Shown: in pieces, positions 18,224 through 28,544 of the stretch | Position numbering within the stretch: the first letter of the stretch is position 1 | Layout of the letters: each line of letters starts with the position of its first letter | Notes under the pieces: generated by a model | What the model was told of the DNA's origin: nothing | Database searches by the model: none | What the model saw: the letters and a program-made list of their open reading frames with translations, nothing else | Program-made: the position numbers and the translations under genes | Source of the DNA: Burkholderia latens | Lineage (GTDB): Bacteria; Pseudomonadota; Gammaproteobacteria; Burkholderiales; Burkholderiaceae | Assembly: GCF_001718795.1 (NCBI RefSeq) | Contig: NZ_CP013435.1 | Location: forward strand, 1,736,001-1,800,000 | Direction: 5' to 3' | DNA length: 64,000 bases

Positions 18224-18838
18224 GTGCCGGGTGCGGTGCCCGCAGGTACGGCCATTGCGTGGCCGCCGACGCTCGCCGCGAAGCGCTCGGATCCGCTGCA
18301 CGCGAGCCATTTGCGCTTTCGCAAACGGGCCGGTGCGCCGCGTGCGCTCCATTGCTTCGTGCTCGACTGTTCGGCGTCGATGCTGTCGCACGAACGGCTC
18401 GCGCTCGCGAAAGGCCTGATCGTCGCGTATTTCGATCAGGCTGCGCGTGAGCGCACGGAAACCGCGCTGATCTGTTTCGGCGGCGACGGCGCCGCGCGGC
18501 GCTTCGGTCCGGCCGTGCCGCGTTGGTGGAATGCGCGCTGGCTCGAACCGGTCGACGGCGGCGGCGGCACGCCGCTTGCTGACGGCATCGCGGCCGCCGC
18601 GCAAATGCTTGCGCGCGACGCAAGACGCACGCCGGCCGCGGGCAAGCAGCGCTGGCTGTGGGTGCTGTCCGATGGCCGCACGCGCGAAACGCCGCCGAAG
18701 CCGGTGGATGCCGATCACGTCGTGTTCGTCGACTTCGATGACGCCGCCGTGCGGGTCGGGCAGGGCAGGCGGCTCGCCGACGCATGGGGCGCGCAATGGA
18801 CGACGGCGGCGGCGCTGTGCGCGGGGCTCGCCGGCTGA
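18224..18838 (+). CDS. VWA-domain (ChlD C-terminal-like) protein, predicted chelatase subunit
   Basis: A 204-residue von Willebrand A domain with a MIDAS metal site: DCSAS at 48-52, a Thr in [10 protein letters not shown] near 113, and an Asp in LSDGR near 149. It resembles the C-terminal part of magnesium chelatase subunit D, so it likely completes the CobN-AAA complex in place of CobT. The first clear start is GTG at 18224, 68 bases after the ATPase stop. The frame stays open upstream to CTG at 18152, which overlaps that stop, so the true start may be earlier and non-standard. Confidence 0.78.
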   Translation: MPGAVPAGTAIAWPPTLAAKRSDPLHASHLRFRKRAGAPRALHCFVLDCSASMLSHERLALAKGLIVAYFDQAARERTETALICFGGDGAARRFGPAVPRWWNARWLEPVDGGGGTPLADGIAAAAQMLARDARRTPAAGKQRWLWVLSDGRTRETPPKPVDADHVVFVDFDDAAVRVGQGRRLADAWGAQWTTAAALCAGLAG

Positions 18839-18920
18839 TCGGCTGATCGAACGCCCGATTGCGCGGAGCGCGCGCCGGCGCTGCGCTATGATCGCCGTTT
18901 CTGCCGACTGGAACGCTGCC

Positions 18921-19373
18921 ATGCAAATACTCGTTGATGCCGACGCGTGTCCCGCGGTCATCAAGGACATGCTGTTTCGTGCCGCACGCCGTGCCGAGAT
19001 CTGCGTGACGCTCGTCGCGAACCAGTTCCTGCGCACGCCTCCGTCGCCGTTCATCAGGGCGGTGCAGGTGCCGGCCGGCTTCGACGTGGCGGATGCGCGG
19101 ATCGTCGAGCTCGCGGAAGCGGGCGATCTCGTGATCACCGCCGACATCCCGCTGGCCGCCGCCGTGCTCGACAAGGGCGCGCATGCGCTCGATCCGCGCG
19201 GCAACTGGTTCAGCCGCGAGAACATTGACGAGCGGCTGTCGACGCGCGCGATGATGGACCAGCTGCGTAGCGCGGGCATCGACACGGGCGGCCCGGCGCC
19301 GTTCAGCGCACGCGACGGCAACGCGTTCGCGTCGCAGCTCGACCGGTTTCTCGCCCGCCACGGCAAGCGTTGA
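18921..19373 (+). CDS. YaiI/YqxD family protein (UPF0178)
   Basis: A 150-residue conserved cytoplasmic protein of the YaiI/YqxD family, PIN-domain-like. It opens with [16 protein letters not shown], the family signature, and continues with ITADIPLAA and ALDPRGNWF, also diagnostic. Acidic residues in these blocks could bind metal, as in nucleases, but no function is established. It interrupts the cobalamin region and shows no sign of belonging to it. The ATG at 18921 gives the expected N-terminus. Confidence 0.9.
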   Translation: MQILVDADACPAVIKDMLFRAARRAEICVTLVANQFLRTPPSPFIRAVQVPAGFDVADARIVELAEAGDLVITADIPLAAAVLDKGAHALDPRGNWFSRENIDERLSTRAMMDQLRSAGIDTGGPAPFSARDGNAFASQLDRFLARHGKR

Positions 19374-19495
19374 CGCGCTCGCGGGCCGGCGCGGCGATGC
19401 GTCACCGGTTTCGCGTCGAATCGTCTGCTGCGGCAGAATATGGATTCTGCCGCGTCATTGATCGTGCGGTGCGAACGACTCATCGGAGGGCATGA

Positions 19496-20086
19496 ATGTC
19501 GCTGACCCAACTTCTCGTTCCAACCTTCACCCAGATGCTGCGCGCGCAATCCGCGTGGCTCGACAAGGCCGTCGCGCATCGGCAGGCCGCGGGCGACGCG
19601 TCCGATTCATCCGGCACGCCCGATGCGCTGCTGATGCTCAAGCTCGCGCCCGACATGTATCCGCTCGCCGCGCAGGTGCGGTTCTCGTGCTTTCAGGCGA
19701 TGGAGCCCGTGCACCGGTTGCGCGGCGAGCCGCTGCCTGATGCGCTGCTCGCGTTGCGGGAGGCCGGCTGGCATGCGGATGCGCAGCCCGGCACGCTGAG
19801 CGACGCGCAAGGCATTCTCGCCGGCACGATTGCCTTTCTCGGCGAACTCGCGCCGGACGCGCTCGATGGCGGCGCCGCGTTGCCGATCGCGCTCGAATTG
19901 CCGAACGGCATTGCGTTCGACATGACCGGCGAGCAGTATGCGCGCGACTGGGCGTTGCCGCAGTTCTACTTTCACTCGATCGCCGCGTACGCGATCCTGC
20001 GCCATCACGGCGTCGAACTCGGCAAGGCCGACTACGTGCCGCACATGCTGGCGTACGTGCGGCCCGGCACGATTCCGCAAGGCTGA
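19496..20086 (+). CDS. DUF1993 family protein
   Basis: A 196-residue protein resembling the DUF1993 family, which shares the DinB-like four-helix fold. Seen features are the start SLTQLLVPTFTQMLRAQSAW, a central PDMYPLAAQVRFSCFQAM helix, and a terminal QFYFHSIAAYAILRHHGVELGKADY helix with paired His. The latter is typical of the family's end (quoted here only in part for its key residues Y, H, H and G). The function is unknown. It has its own GGAGGG site upstream (19486-19491) and is followed by a strong palindrome that may end its transcript. Confidence 0.82.
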   Translation: MSLTQLLVPTFTQMLRAQSAWLDKAVAHRQAAGDASDSSGTPDALLMLKLAPDMYPLAAQVRFSCFQAMEPVHRLRGEPLPDALLALREAGWHADAQPGTLSDAQGILAGTIAFLGELAPDALDGGAALPIALELPNGIAFDMTGEQYARDWALPQFYFHSIAAYAILRHHGVELGKADYVPHMLAYVRPGTIPQG

Positions 20087-20499
20087 CACGGTTCGCGCCG
20101 CGAAGCGCGCGGACGATGCGCACGTTATTCATCGGCGCGGCAACATGTTGCCGCGCCGATGCCACGCGATCGCGGCACGATCGTGGCCGATAACGAAATG
20201 GTGTGACCCGGCCGGCGCGGTGTGCCAGGCCTCGGCGGAATCGCCTTCGGAAATGCGCGCCGGCCGACATCACGCAGCACATTACGGCCGTGGCCTGCGC
20301 GTCGGAGATCGTGGTTGCGCTGACGCTCGACGGGGTTATCGGTCGCCGGACCGGCCGAGCGGATTCGTCAGCATTGCGACGCACACGCGGCGCTGCTGGT
20401 CGATGCGAAAGCGCGGTTGCTGACGGAGCAGGGGCACGGGCAGCAGGGGCCGTGAAGCGCGGCGGCGGAGGCGGGACGGTCCGCTCGTCCGTATAACGC
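20087..20499. other. Non-coding interval between the DUF1993 gene and cobJ
   Basis: No supported gene is visible. It holds a perfect 30-bp palindrome at 20131-20160. The rest shows only short open frames of biased composition, without recognisable family features. Confidence 0.5.
20131..20160. terminator. Perfect 30-bp palindrome, possible bidirectional terminator hairpin
   Basis: The half-site ATCGGCGCGGCAACA (20131-20145) is followed directly by its exact reverse complement (20146-20160). It lies 45 bases after the DUF1993 stop and between convergent genes, a normal place for a terminator. No T run follows on either strand, so it could also be a protein-binding or stability element. Confidence 0.45.
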
Positions 20500-22239
20500 T
20501 CAGCGATACCAGCGCGGCGTATACACCCACTCTCGGCCGCCACCGATCGCGAAACGCCGGGTCGTCGACGAACCGACGATCACCATCGTGCGCATGTCGA
20601 CCTGATCGCTGCGCAGTGCGCCGAGCGTCGTCGTGGCGAGCGTCGCGCCGGGGCGGCCGATGTCGCGCCCGAGCACGACGACCGTATCGGCCGCGCGATG
20701 CGCGCGCACGACGTCGAGCGCACGATCGAGTTGCCATGGCCGTGCACGCGAAATCGGGTTGTAGAACGCCATCACCAGATCGGCCTGCGCGGCATGCCGC
20801 AGCCGTGTCTCGATCACGTCCCACGGCTTCAGGTTGTCCGACAGCGAGATCGCGCAAAAATCGTGGCCGAGCGGCGCGCCAGCCTGCGCGGCCGTCGCGA
20901 GCGACGCGGATACGCCCGGCTCGATGCGCAGCTCGACCGCCGCCCACTGCGGATCGCGTGCTTCGTCGAGCGCCTCCAGCACGGCCGCGGCCATCGCGAA
21001 CACGCCGGGGTCGCCCGACGACACGACCGCCACACGCCGGCCCTCGGCAGCGAGCTCGAACGCATGACGCGCACGCTGCATCTCCTCGCGATTGTCGGTG
21101 CCGTGCACGCGCTGGTCGGCGCGGAACGGGCCGGCCATCGTCACGTAGGTCGTATAGCCGAGGATGTCGGTGGCGTCCGCGAGCGCGTTGCGCGCGGCGG
21201 GCGTGAGCCACGCGACATCGCCCGGGCCGATGCCGAGCACCGTCAGGCGGCCGCGCGCGCGGCCAAGCGTGGCCGGATCGACCGGCTGCACAGCCACCGC
21301 GCAGGCAAGACCGCCGGACGTTGCGTGCAGTGTGTGCGCCATGCGCAACGTGCTGCCGAGCAGCGTCGCGGCGTCGCACGCGCCAACGAGATCGTGTCCG
21401 GCGTCTGCATCGCGATCGAAATCGGCGAACCGCAGCGGCACGCCGAGCGTCAGCGCGGCCGCTTCAACGTGCGGATCGCCGAGCAACGCGGCCGGTGCGA
21501 CGAGCGCGGCAAGCGCGAGCCGCGCGAGCCCGTGCGCGTCGAGCAATGCGCCGATACGCTCGGCAAGCGATGATTCGGCGTCGGCCGACACGCTGCTTGC
21601 GCCGATGCCGACCACGACGCTGCGCGGATGAATCACGAGCTCGTCGCGCGCGCCGCGCCACGCGTCGGGCGTTACGCGGATCGCGTGCGCGGCCGCGTCG
21701 TCACGCGGCAGCGCGACGTCGTCGAGCCACGGCGCCGCGCCGTCGACCCGCGTGGCCGCGCCCGCGAGCAGATCCGACACGAAGCGCTTGCCTTGCTGCA
21801 GATCGGCGAGCGCATAGCCATCGGGCGGGTTCAGCACGCATGCGCCGAAGCGCAGCTCGCCGCTCGTCGTGATCGCCGGTGCGACCGCGAGGCACGCGGC
21901 GATTTCACGTGCGATCGCGTTCACGCCAGTCAATCCGCCGAGCAGCGGCACGACGGCCGAGCCGTCTTCCGCGACTGCGAGCACCGGCGGCTCGACACCC
22001 TTGTCGGCGAGTGCGGGTGCGATGCAGCGGATCACGATCCCTGCCGCGCACAGCGCGACGATCGGCAGCCCGCGCGCATAGAGTTCGCGCAGATGCGCGC
22101 CCAGTTCGCCAAACGGCACGTCGGCGTCCACACGCGATGCGAGGCCGTGCACCAGTGCGCCCGGATAGCGCGCCTGGATGCGCCGCGCGGTATCAAGCGC
22201 GCTCGCGCCGAGAATCACGATCGCCGGCGGAGTCGTCAT
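20500..22239 (-). CDS. cobJ: CbiG-CobJ fusion: cobalt-precorrin-5A hydrolase-like / precorrin-3B C17-methyltransferase
   Basis: Bifunctional corrin-ring enzyme of 579 residues. Residues about 1-150 resemble CbiG N-terminal and middle regions ([24 protein letters not shown]). About 190-310 is the CobE/CbiG C-terminal domain (VVVGIGASS). From about 335 on is the CobJ methyltransferase, with [19 protein letters not shown] and [13 protein letters not shown]. CobJ methylates C17 and contracts the ring. The ATG at 22239 overlaps the cobI stop by four bases; an ATG nine bases earlier is also in frame. It is the last gene of the cobG-H-I-J operon. Confidence 0.92.
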   Translation of the reverse strand: MTTPPAIVILGASALDTARRIQARYPGALVHGLASRVDADVPFGELGAHLRELYARGLPIVALCAAGIVIRCIAPALADKGVEPPVLAVAEDGSAVVPLLGGLTGVNAIAREIAACLAVAPAITTSGELRFGACVLNPPDGYALADLQQGKRFVSDLLAGAATRVDGAAPWLDDVALPRDDAAAHAIRVTPDAWRGARDELVIHPRSVVVGIGASSVSADAESSLAERIGALLDAHGLARLALAALVAPAALLGDPHVEAAALTLGVPLRFADFDRDADAGHDLVGACDAATLLGSTLRMAHTLHATSGGLACAVAVQPVDPATLGRARGRLTVLGIGPGDVAWLTPAARNALADATDILGYTTYVTMAGPFRADQRVHGTDNREEMQRARHAFELAAEGRRVAVVSSGDPGVFAMAAAVLEALDEARDPQWAAVELRIEPGVSASLATAAQAGAPLGHDFCAISLSDNLKPWDVIETRLRHAAQADLVMAFYNPISRARPWQLDRALDVVRAHRAADTVVVLGRDIGRPGATLATTTLGALRSDQVDMRTMVIVGSSTTRRFAIGGGREWVYTPRWYR

Positions 22240-22970
22240 CCTTGCCATTTTTCCCCCGGCACGACGAGCAGCGAGAAATACGGCGACGCCATCGGATCGA
22301 CTTCGTCGAGCGGCACGATGCGCTGGGTCGCCATCGTCGCGCGCTCGACGTACAGCGCGCGCTTCGCGAGCCCGAGCTCGTCGAGCACGCGCCGCACCTT
22401 GTCGAAGTTGCGGCCGAGCTTCATCACGACGGCCGCGTCGGCCTGCGCGAGCCGTGCGCGCAATTCGCGCTCGGGCAACACGCCCGACAGCACCGACAGG
22501 CTCTGGTTCCGATAGACGAGCGGCTGACCGAGCACGGCGGTGCCGCCGAGCATCGCGCACACGCCGGGAATCACTTCGGTGTCGTAGCGCGATGCGAGGC
22601 GGTCGTGCAGGTACATGTACGACCCGTAGAAGAACGGATCGCCTTCGCAGATCACCGCGACGTCGCGCCCCGCATCGAGGTGCGACGCGACGATCTCGGC
22701 GGCCGTGTCGTAGAAGTCGGCGATCACCGTCTCGTAGCAGAGCGGCGGCGCCAGCGCCTCGGTCGTCACCGGATAGACGAGCGGCAGTTGCGTCTGCGTA
22801 TCCGCCAGGTGCGCCTCGACGATCCCGTACGCATTGCCTTTTTTGCCTTTCGCGACGAAATATGCGACGACCGGGGCCGCCTGCAGCACGCGCAGAGCCT
22901 TGATCGTCATCAGCTCTGGATCGCCGGGGCCGACGCCGACCCCGAACAGACGTCCGCGCGCGGCTTTCAT
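22236..22970 (-). CDS. cobI: Precorrin-2 C20-methyltransferase
   Basis: SAM-dependent methylation of precorrin-2 at C20 to precorrin-3A. The 244 residues follow the tetrapyrrole methylase fold: [17 protein letters not shown] at the N-terminus, [15 protein letters not shown] near 105, and PGVCAMLGG near 135. It overlaps cobH upstream and cobJ downstream by four bases each (ATGA), so the operon is translationally coupled. It is predicted to be repressed through the riboswitch before cobG. Confidence 0.94.
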   Translation of the reverse strand: MKAARGRLFGVGVGPGDPELMTIKALRVLQAAPVVAYFVAKGKKGNAYGIVEAHLADTQTQLPLVYPVTTEALAPPLCYETVIADFYDTAAEIVASHLDAGRDVAVICEGDPFFYGSYMYLHDRLASRYDTEVIPGVCAMLGGTAVLGQPLVYRNQSLSVLSGVLPERELRARLAQADAAVVMKLGRNFDKVRRVLDELGLAKRALYVERATMATQRIVPLDEVDPMASPYFSLLVVPGEKWQG

Positions 22971-23593
22971 TCGACCTCCGTCGCGAGGGCGTTGACGGCG
23001 GCGGCGGCCATCGCGCTGCCGCCGCGGCGGCCGAGCAGCGCGACGTACGGCACGCCGCGGCTGTCGGCGTCGAGCATCGCCTTCGACTCGGCCGCGCCGA
23101 TGAAGCCGACCGGGAAGCCGAGGATCAGCGCGGGGCGGGGCGCGCCGGCGTCGATCATGTCGAGCAGATGGAACAGCGCGGTCGGTGCATTGCCGATCAC
23201 GACGACGCTGCCGGCCAGGTACGGCCGCCACAGTTCGAGCGCCGCGGCCGAGCGCGTGTTGCCGAGTTGCCGGGCGAGGTCGGGCACGTCCGGTTCGCCA
23301 AGCGTGCAGATCACGCGATTGCCGGCCGGCAGCCGCGCGCGCGTGATGCCTTCGGCGACCATTTTCGCGTCGCACAGGATCGACGCGCCGGCCGCGAGCG
23401 CGGTGCGGCCCGCCGTGCCGGCGCCGGCGGAGAAGCGCAGGTCGTACACGACGTCGACCATCCCGGACGCATGGATGACGCGCACCGCGAGTTTCTCCAG
23501 ATCGGGCGGAATGCGCGACAGGTCGGCCTCGGCGCGGATCGTCGCGAACGACTGGCGGTAGATTTCCTGCCCGTCGCGAATGTAGTCAAGCAT
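22967..23593 (-). CDS. cobH: Precorrin-8X methylmutase
   Basis: Moves the C11 methyl group to C12, producing hydrogenobyrinate. The 208 residues match CobH/CbiC length, with the catalytic His in VIHASGMVD (His41), the [10 protein letters not shown] block and the [13 protein letters not shown] motif. The start overlaps the cobG end by eight bases and the stop overlaps cobI by four. It is second in the leftward operon. Confidence 0.94.
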   Translation of the reverse strand: MLDYIRDGQEIYRQSFATIRAEADLSRIPPDLEKLAVRVIHASGMVDVVYDLRFSAGAGTAGRTALAAGASILCDAKMVAEGITRARLPAGNRVICTLGEPDVPDLARQLGNTRSAAALELWRPYLAGSVVVIGNAPTALFHLLDMIDAGAPRPALILGFPVGFIGAAESKAMLDADSRGVPYVALLGRRGGSAMAAAAVNALATEVE

Positions 23594-25058
23594 CGGTGGT
23601 GTCCTGGCTGTGCCGCGTGCCGGTCAGTCGGGCCGCGGCCTGGTCAATCGTCAGATGGCGCGCGAGCGGGGCGCCGAGGCCCGCGCCGGCGTCGCGCCGG
23701 TAAAGGTCGTAGTGCGCGGGCGCGACCGCGACGAGCGTGTGCGTCGCGGGATGCGGCAGCGCGCAGTGGCGCTCGCAGCCGGTCACGTGCACGTCGAGCG
23801 GATGGCCGACGCGCGCGGCCAGTGCGAGCGCATCGCGCTTGGTATCGGCGCGCGACTTCGCGCACCCGGCGCTGCCGGTGCAGGCGACCAGCGCCGCCAA
23901 CGGATCGGACGGCGTGCACACGAGTCCGAGCGCCGCCAGCGCATCGAGCACGGCTGGCGCGCGTTCGCACCGCACGCCGTGCACGAACACGCCTTGCCAC
24001 GGCGTCATCGTCAGCGTGCCGTCGCCGTCGCTTTCGGCGAGTGCAGCGAGCCGTTCAAGCTGCGTCGCGTCGAGCCGGCCGAGCACGAACTGCGCGCCGA
24101 CGCTGCAGCGGCCCGCGGTGCGCACCGGACGCGCGCCGAAGCGCAGCGCGGCGTCGGCATGCGGCCGTCGCCAGCCTGCCAATGCGGGATCGGCTCCGAG
24201 CGGGAAGGGCGCGTACTGCTGCGCGCGTTCGCGCAATGCCGGTTCGGCGCGGCTCGCGAGCAGCGCGCGCATCCGCGTCACGTCGGCCGGCGCCAGATCG
24301 AGGAACGCAAGCAGCAACGCGCGCACGAGCGCAACGGCCTGGTCCGGCGCGACGTCCAGCGCAGCGGGCCGGTCGCCCTGCGCGACCGGCGGGCAGCCGG
24401 CCAGGCCCGCGGCCAGTCGCAGCGCGCCGTCGCCGCGGCGCCATGCGGCGAGCCAGATGTCGTGCGGATGGTCGAGCGCGGCGACCGATTCGCCGCCGTC
24501 GAGCTGGATCGCGAATTTCGGCGACAGCTCGCCTCGGCGCGGCTCGCGCGCGAGCATGTCGAGCAACGGCGCGGCGACCGCCCGCGTGTCGAGCAGTGCG
24601 TGGGGATCGCGCCCCGCGAGCGGGCTGAGCATCAGGTTGCGGACGTCGTCGGTCGCGGCGAGCGCGGCGCGGCTGGCGGCGGCGCCATCGCCGCCCGGAC
24701 GCGGGCCGAGCCCCGCACCGAGCAACGCGTCGGCCAGCGCATCGGCCGCGCCGTTCCGGATGCCGCGCAGCTGGAGATTCGCGCGATTGGTCGCGTCGAT
24801 CGCGCCGGAGCCGTACATGCGGGCCGCTTCGGCGATCGCGCGTGCCTGCCGTGCGTCGACGCTGCCGCCGGGCAGCTTGATCCGGCACAGCCCGCCGTCG
24901 GCGGCCGCGACGACGCGCACGAGGCCCGGACAGGCCGACGGGCGCACGACAGGCGAGGCAGGATTCGAATCGGGGGCGGATCTCAACGGGATACCGGGGC
25001 AGTGTCGCGCCGCGGCCAACGCATCGGTACACCCCGCCCGACGCAGACTGGCACGCAC
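23586..25058 (-). CDS. cobG: Precorrin-3B synthase
   Basis: Oxygen-dependent mono-oxygenase of the aerobic B12 route, converting precorrin-3A to precorrin-3B. The 490-residue frame is related to nitrite/sulfite reductases. It has an N-terminal ferredoxin-like repeat (ATNRANLQLRG near 90) and C-terminal cysteines for a 4Fe-4S centre: CTGSAGC near 393-399 and VTGCERHC near 423-430. The start is uncertain. GTG 25058 lies right after the riboswitch; a later start would remove a non-conserved 40-residue leader. It is first in cobG-cobH-cobI-cobJ and defines the aerobic pathway. Confidence 0.9.
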   Translation of the reverse strand: MRASLRRAGCTDALAAARHCPGIPLRSAPDSNPASPVVRPSACPGLVRVVAAADGGLCRIKLPGGSVDARQARAIAEAARMYGSGAIDATNRANLQLRGIRNGAADALADALLGAGLGPRPGGDGAAASRAALAATDDVRNLMLSPLAGRDPHALLDTRAVAAPLLDMLAREPRRGELSPKFAIQLDGGESVAALDHPHDIWLAAWRRGDGALRLAAGLAGCPPVAQGDRPAALDVAPDQAVALVRALLLAFLDLAPADVTRMRALLASRAEPALRERAQQYAPFPLGADPALAGWRRPHADAALRFGARPVRTAGRCSVGAQFVLGRLDATQLERLAALAESDGDGTLTMTPWQGVFVHGVRCERAPAVLDALAALGLVCTPSDPLAALVACTGSAGCAKSRADTKRDALALAARVGHPLDVHVTGCERHCALPHPATHTLVAVAPAHYDLYRRDAGAGLGAPLARHLTIDQAAARLTGTRHSQDTTDA

Positions 25059-25069
25059 GCACTTTCAGG

Positions 25070-25240
25070 CCGGCAGGTCTCCTGGCTGACAGGTCGACGC
25101 CTGCTCCCGGCCTTCCCGGTGAAACCAGTGGCATGAGGGGGAGTCGGCTCGCTGTCTACAGTTGCGGGGGCAGCCACAGCGGCGCGCGGCGCGCCCTGTG
25201 TTCCCTCTTCGGCCCCGAAGGGCACCGGCGAACGAACGGC
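25070..25240 (-). promoter_or_regulatory. Cobalamin riboswitch upstream of cobG operon
   Basis: Third adenosylcobalamin riboswitch, read leftward. It shows GGCTGCCCCCGCAACTGTA, ATGCCACTGG, CCGGGAAGGCCGGGAG and the terminal TCAGCCAGGAGACCTGCC, the exact order of the class. A TATGAT -10-like box lies just upstream at 25244-25249. The aptamer ends about 15 bases before the GTG of cobG, so control is likely by hiding the ribosome-binding region. Confidence 0.93.
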
Positions 25241-25331
25241 CGTATCATACCCGATTTCACCGGCGCTCCGCGACCGTCGAACGGGCAGCGCGACCGCGGC
25301 GGGGCGCCGCTCGGCCGCGGCGGATCCGCAG

Positions 25332-25360
25332 ATGAAACGCGCGAGGGAACACGGTACCAT
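25332..25360 (+). promoter_or_regulatory. Possible promoter of the cobL operon
   Basis: ATGAAA (25332-25337) and TACCAT (25355-25360) are 17 bases apart, about 90 bases before cobL. The leader after it shows no B12-box or other riboswitch elements. This is a moderate match only. Confidence 0.35.
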
Positions 25361-25449
25361 GCCGACTTTCGCAATGCGGAGCGCCGCGCCGGCTTCACGG
25401 CACGGCGGGCGCGCGCGACTCGATGGAAACGGACGATGGGGAACGGTGC

Positions 25450-26685
25450 ATGACGGCGTGGCTGACGGTAGTGGGCATCGGCGACGACGGTTACGCGGGG
25501 CTCGGGCGCAGCGCGCGACGTGCGCTGCTCGATGCGACGCGGGTCGTCGGCGCGAGCCGGCACCTCGACATGCTGCCCGCGCGGTTGCGGGCCGAGCGCG
25601 AAGCGTGGCCGTCGCCGTTCGACGTGTCCGGCCTGCTCGCGCGCCGCGGCGCGCCCGTGTGCGTGCTCGCGAGCGGCGACCCGATGCTGTTCGGCGTCGG
25701 CGCGACGCTCGCTCGCGCGCTTGCGCCGGACGAATGGCGCGTGCTGCCCGCACCGTCGTCGCTGTCGCTGGCGGCCGCGCGGCTCGGCTGGGCGCTGCAG
25801 GACGTCGGCGCGGTATCGCTCGTCGGCCGGCCGCTCGCGACGCTCGCGCGGCATCTGCTGCCGGGCCGGCGTCTGTTCGTGCTGAGCGCCGACGGCCGCA
25901 CGCCGGCGACGGTCGCGGCCGAACTCGCCGCACGCGGTTTCGGCCCGACACGCATCAGCGTGTTCGAACATCTGGGCGGCCCGCTCGAGCGGCGGATCGA
26001 CGGCCTCGCGCAGGACTGGAACGTCGACGAGACCGCCGCGCTCAATCTCGTCGCGCTCGACTGCGCGGCCGGCCCCGATGCGCCGCGCCGCGCGCTGACG
26101 CCCGGCTTGCCCGACGACGCGTACCGCCACGACGGCCAGCTCACCAAACGCGACATGCGCGCACTGACGCTCGGGCGGCTCGCGCCCGCACCCGGCGAAC
26201 TGCTGTGGGACGTCGGCGCCGGCAGCGGCTCGGTCGGCATCGAATGGATGCGTGCGCATCCATCGTGCCAGGCGATCGCAATCGAATCGCACGCGGAGCG
26301 GCAGCGCTTCATCGAGCACAATCGCGACGCGCTGGGCGTGCCGGGCCTGCAACTCGTTGCCGGACGCGCGCCCGATGCGCTCGCGGGCCTCGCCGCGCCC
26401 GACGCGATCTTCATCGGCGGCGGCGCGACCGCGGCCGGCGTGCTAGACGCATGCTGGTCGGCGCTGAAACCCGGCGGCAGGCTCGTCGCGAATGCGGTCA
26501 CGCTGCAGGGCGAGCTCGCACTCGCCGCGTGGCGCGATGCGCACGGCGGCACGCTCACGCGCGTGTCGCTCGCGCATGCCGAGCCGCTCGGCCGCTTCGA
26601 CACGTGGCGGCAACCGTTGCCCGTCACGCTGTACGACGTGCGCAAGCCCGATTCCACCGCAGCGGACTTCGCGGAATTCGCGTGA
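25450..26685 (+). CDS. cobL: Precorrin-6Y C5,15-methyltransferase (decarboxylating)
   Basis: Bifunctional enzyme that methylates C5 and C15 and removes the acetate carboxyl at C12. The 411 residues comprise a CbiE-type methyltransferase (about 1-205, with [15 protein letters not shown]). A CbiT-type Rossmann methyltransferase follows (about 230-411, with SAM motif [13 protein letters not shown] at 253-265 and FIGGGAT). The ATG at 25450 gives the normal CbiE N-terminus (TVVGIGDDG); an in-frame ATG at 25423 is possible. It is first in the rightward operon with cbiD, cobK and cobM. Confidence 0.94.
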   Translation: MTAWLTVVGIGDDGYAGLGRSARRALLDATRVVGASRHLDMLPARLRAEREAWPSPFDVSGLLARRGAPVCVLASGDPMLFGVGATLARALAPDEWRVLPAPSSLSLAAARLGWALQDVGAVSLVGRPLATLARHLLPGRRLFVLSADGRTPATVAAELAARGFGPTRISVFEHLGGPLERRIDGLAQDWNVDETAALNLVALDCAAGPDAPRRALTPGLPDDAYRHDGQLTKRDMRALTLGRLAPAPGELLWDVGAGSGSVGIEWMRAHPSCQAIAIESHAERQRFIEHNRDALGVPGLQLVAGRAPDALAGLAAPDAIFIGGGATAAGVLDACWSALKPGGRLVANAVTLQGELALAAWRDAHGGTLTRVSLAHAEPLGRFDTWRQPLPVTLYDVRKPDSTAADFAEFA

Positions 26686-27773
26686 TGCGCGACGAAAGCC
26701 CCGAACAACCGGCGCCGCTGCGCTTCGGCTACACGACCGGCAGCTGCGCAACCGCGACGTCGCTCGCCGCTGCGCGCCTGCTGCTAACGGGGCACGCCGG
26801 CGATGCGGTCGAGATCGTGCTGCCGAAAGGGCAGCGCGTGATGATGCGGCTCGAGTTCTGCCGAACCACGGCCGGCGGCGCCGAGGCTGGCACGATCAAG
26901 GATGCCGGCGACGATCCGGACGTCACGCACGGCGCGCTGATTTTCGCGCGCGTCGCGCTGGCCGCCGCGCCCGGCGTGCGTTTTCATGCGGGGCCGGGCG
27001 TCGGCACCGTCACGCGCGCGGGGCTCACGCTGCCGGTCGGCGAACCCGCGATCAATCCGGTGCCGCGCCAGATGATGACCACGCACCTCGACGCGCTCGC
27101 CGCCGAATGCGGCTATGGCGGCGGCTTCGACGTGACGATCGGCGTCGACGGCGGCGAGGCGCTCGCGTTGAAGACGATGAACCCGCGCCTGGGCATCGTC
27201 GGCGGATTGTCTATCCTCGGCACGACCGGCATCGTGCGCCCGTTCTCGTGCTCCGCGTATATCGCGTCGATCCACCAGGGCATCGACGTCGCGCGCGCGA
27301 ACGGCATCGCGCATATCGCCGCGTGCACCGGCAATGCGAGCGAGGATGCGATGCGTGCGCACTACGGCCTGCCCGACATCGCGCTGATCGAAATGGGCGA
27401 CTTCGCCGGTGCGGTGCTCAAGCACCTGCGCCGGGCGCCGATTGGGCGCGTATCGATGTGCGGCGGCTTCGGCAAGCTGAGCAAGCTCGCGGCCGGGCAT
27501 CTCGATCTGCACAGCCGGCATTCGAGCATCGACCTGCCGCTGCTCGCGCAGTGGGCCGGAGAAGCTGGCGCGAACGATGCGCTGCAGACAGCGATGCGCG
27601 CGGCGAACACCAGCCAGGAAGCGCTGAAGCTCGCGCTCGCGGAAAACGTGCCGCTCGGCGACATCGTGTGCGCACACGCGCTGCGGATCGCGCGCGACAT
27701 CGTGCCGGCGTCGGTCGCGATCGAGATGTTCGCGATCGACCGGCAGGGCCGTTTCGTCGGACGCGCACGATGA
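26685..27773 (+). CDS. cbiD: Cobalt-precorrin-5B C1-methyltransferase type protein
   Basis: CbiD is known for C1 methylation in the anaerobic route. Here it sits in an aerobic gene set and probably replaces CobF at precorrin-5. The 362 residues start with [18 protein letters not shown], the family signature, followed by [14 protein letters not shown] and [18 protein letters not shown]. The ATG shares one base with the cobL stop (TGATG), and its stop overlaps cobK by four bases. No separate CobF gene is seen in the window. Confidence 0.93.
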   Translation: MRDESPEQPAPLRFGYTTGSCATATSLAAARLLLTGHAGDAVEIVLPKGQRVMMRLEFCRTTAGGAEAGTIKDAGDDPDVTHGALIFARVALAAAPGVRFHAGPGVGTVTRAGLTLPVGEPAINPVPRQMMTTHLDALAAECGYGGGFDVTIGVDGGEALALKTMNPRLGIVGGLSILGTTGIVRPFSCSAYIASIHQGIDVARANGIAHIAACTGNASEDAMRAHYGLPDIALIEMGDFAGAVLKHLRRAPIGRVSMCGGFGKLSKLAAGHLDLHSRHSSIDLPLLAQWAGEAGANDALQTAMRAANTSQEALKLALAENVPLGDIVCAHALRIARDIVPASVAIEMFAIDRQGRFVGRAR

Positions 27774-28501
27774 GCGCGCGCATCCTGTTGCTCGGCGGCA
27801 CCGGCGACGCGCTGAAGGTCGCGCGTGCGCTCGAACCGCACGACGTATATAGCCTCGCGGGCCTCGGCAAGGTGCCCGACGACTTGCGCTGTGGCGTACG
27901 CGTCGGCGGATTCGGCGGAGCGGCAGCGCTCGCCGCGTACCTGCGCAGCGCCGGCATCGGCCTCGTGATCGACGCAACGCATCCGTACGCGGCCCGGATC
28001 AGCGCGAACGCCGCGGCCGCCTCACGCGACGCGGGCGTGCCGTTGTGGGCGCTGCGCCGTGCGCCGTGGACGCCGCGCCCAGGCGACGACTGGCGAATGG
28101 TCGACGACTGGGCCGGCATCGAGGCCGCGCTTGCGCCGTTCCGGCGACCGCTGTTCACGCTCGGGCGCGAACCGCTCGCGCATCTCGACGCGATCCCGCC
28201 GCACCAGTTCTGGCTCGTGCGCTGCCTCGATTCGCATCCGGGCAACGCGCGTGCGCAAGTCGTCGCCGCGCGCGGGCCGTTCACGCTCGACGGCGAACGC
28301 GCGCTGTTCGCGCTCGCGGGCATCGACGTCGTCGTCAGCAAGAACAGCGGCGGCGCCGCGACCGAGGCCAAGCTCGACGTCGCGCGCGAGCGCAGGCTGC
28401 CGGTCGTGATGCTGAAACGGCCGCCGCTGCCCGACGCCGATCGCACATTCGACTCGCCCACCGAGCTGCTCGCTGCGCTCGACCCGGCCGCGCGCGCGTG
28501 A
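27770..28501 (+). CDS. cobK: Precorrin-6A reductase
   Basis: NADPH-dependent reduction of precorrin-6A to precorrin-6B. The 243 residues begin with [17 protein letters not shown], a Rossmann-type start. They contain [17 protein letters not shown] and, near the end, [19 protein letters not shown], both CobK/CbiJ signatures. It overlaps cbiD by ATGA. A 43-base gap separates it from cobM. Confidence 0.94.
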   Translation: MSARILLLGGTGDALKVARALEPHDVYSLAGLGKVPDDLRCGVRVGGFGGAAALAAYLRSAGIGLVIDATHPYAARISANAAAASRDAGVPLWALRRAPWTPRPGDDWRMVDDWAGIEAALAPFRRPLFTLGREPLAHLDAIPPHQFWLVRCLDSHPGNARAQVVAARGPFTLDGERALFALAGIDVVVSKNSGGAATEAKLDVARERRLPVVMLKRPPLPDADRTFDSPTELLAALDPAARA

Positions 28502-28544
28502 TGCGACGCGAACGGCCGCCCCCAGAATTCACGGAGAATTTTCG

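Noticed and set aside
20203..20496. Open frame between the DUF1993 gene and cobJ
   Set aside because: Low-complexity translation with no conserved features. It looks like composition noise.
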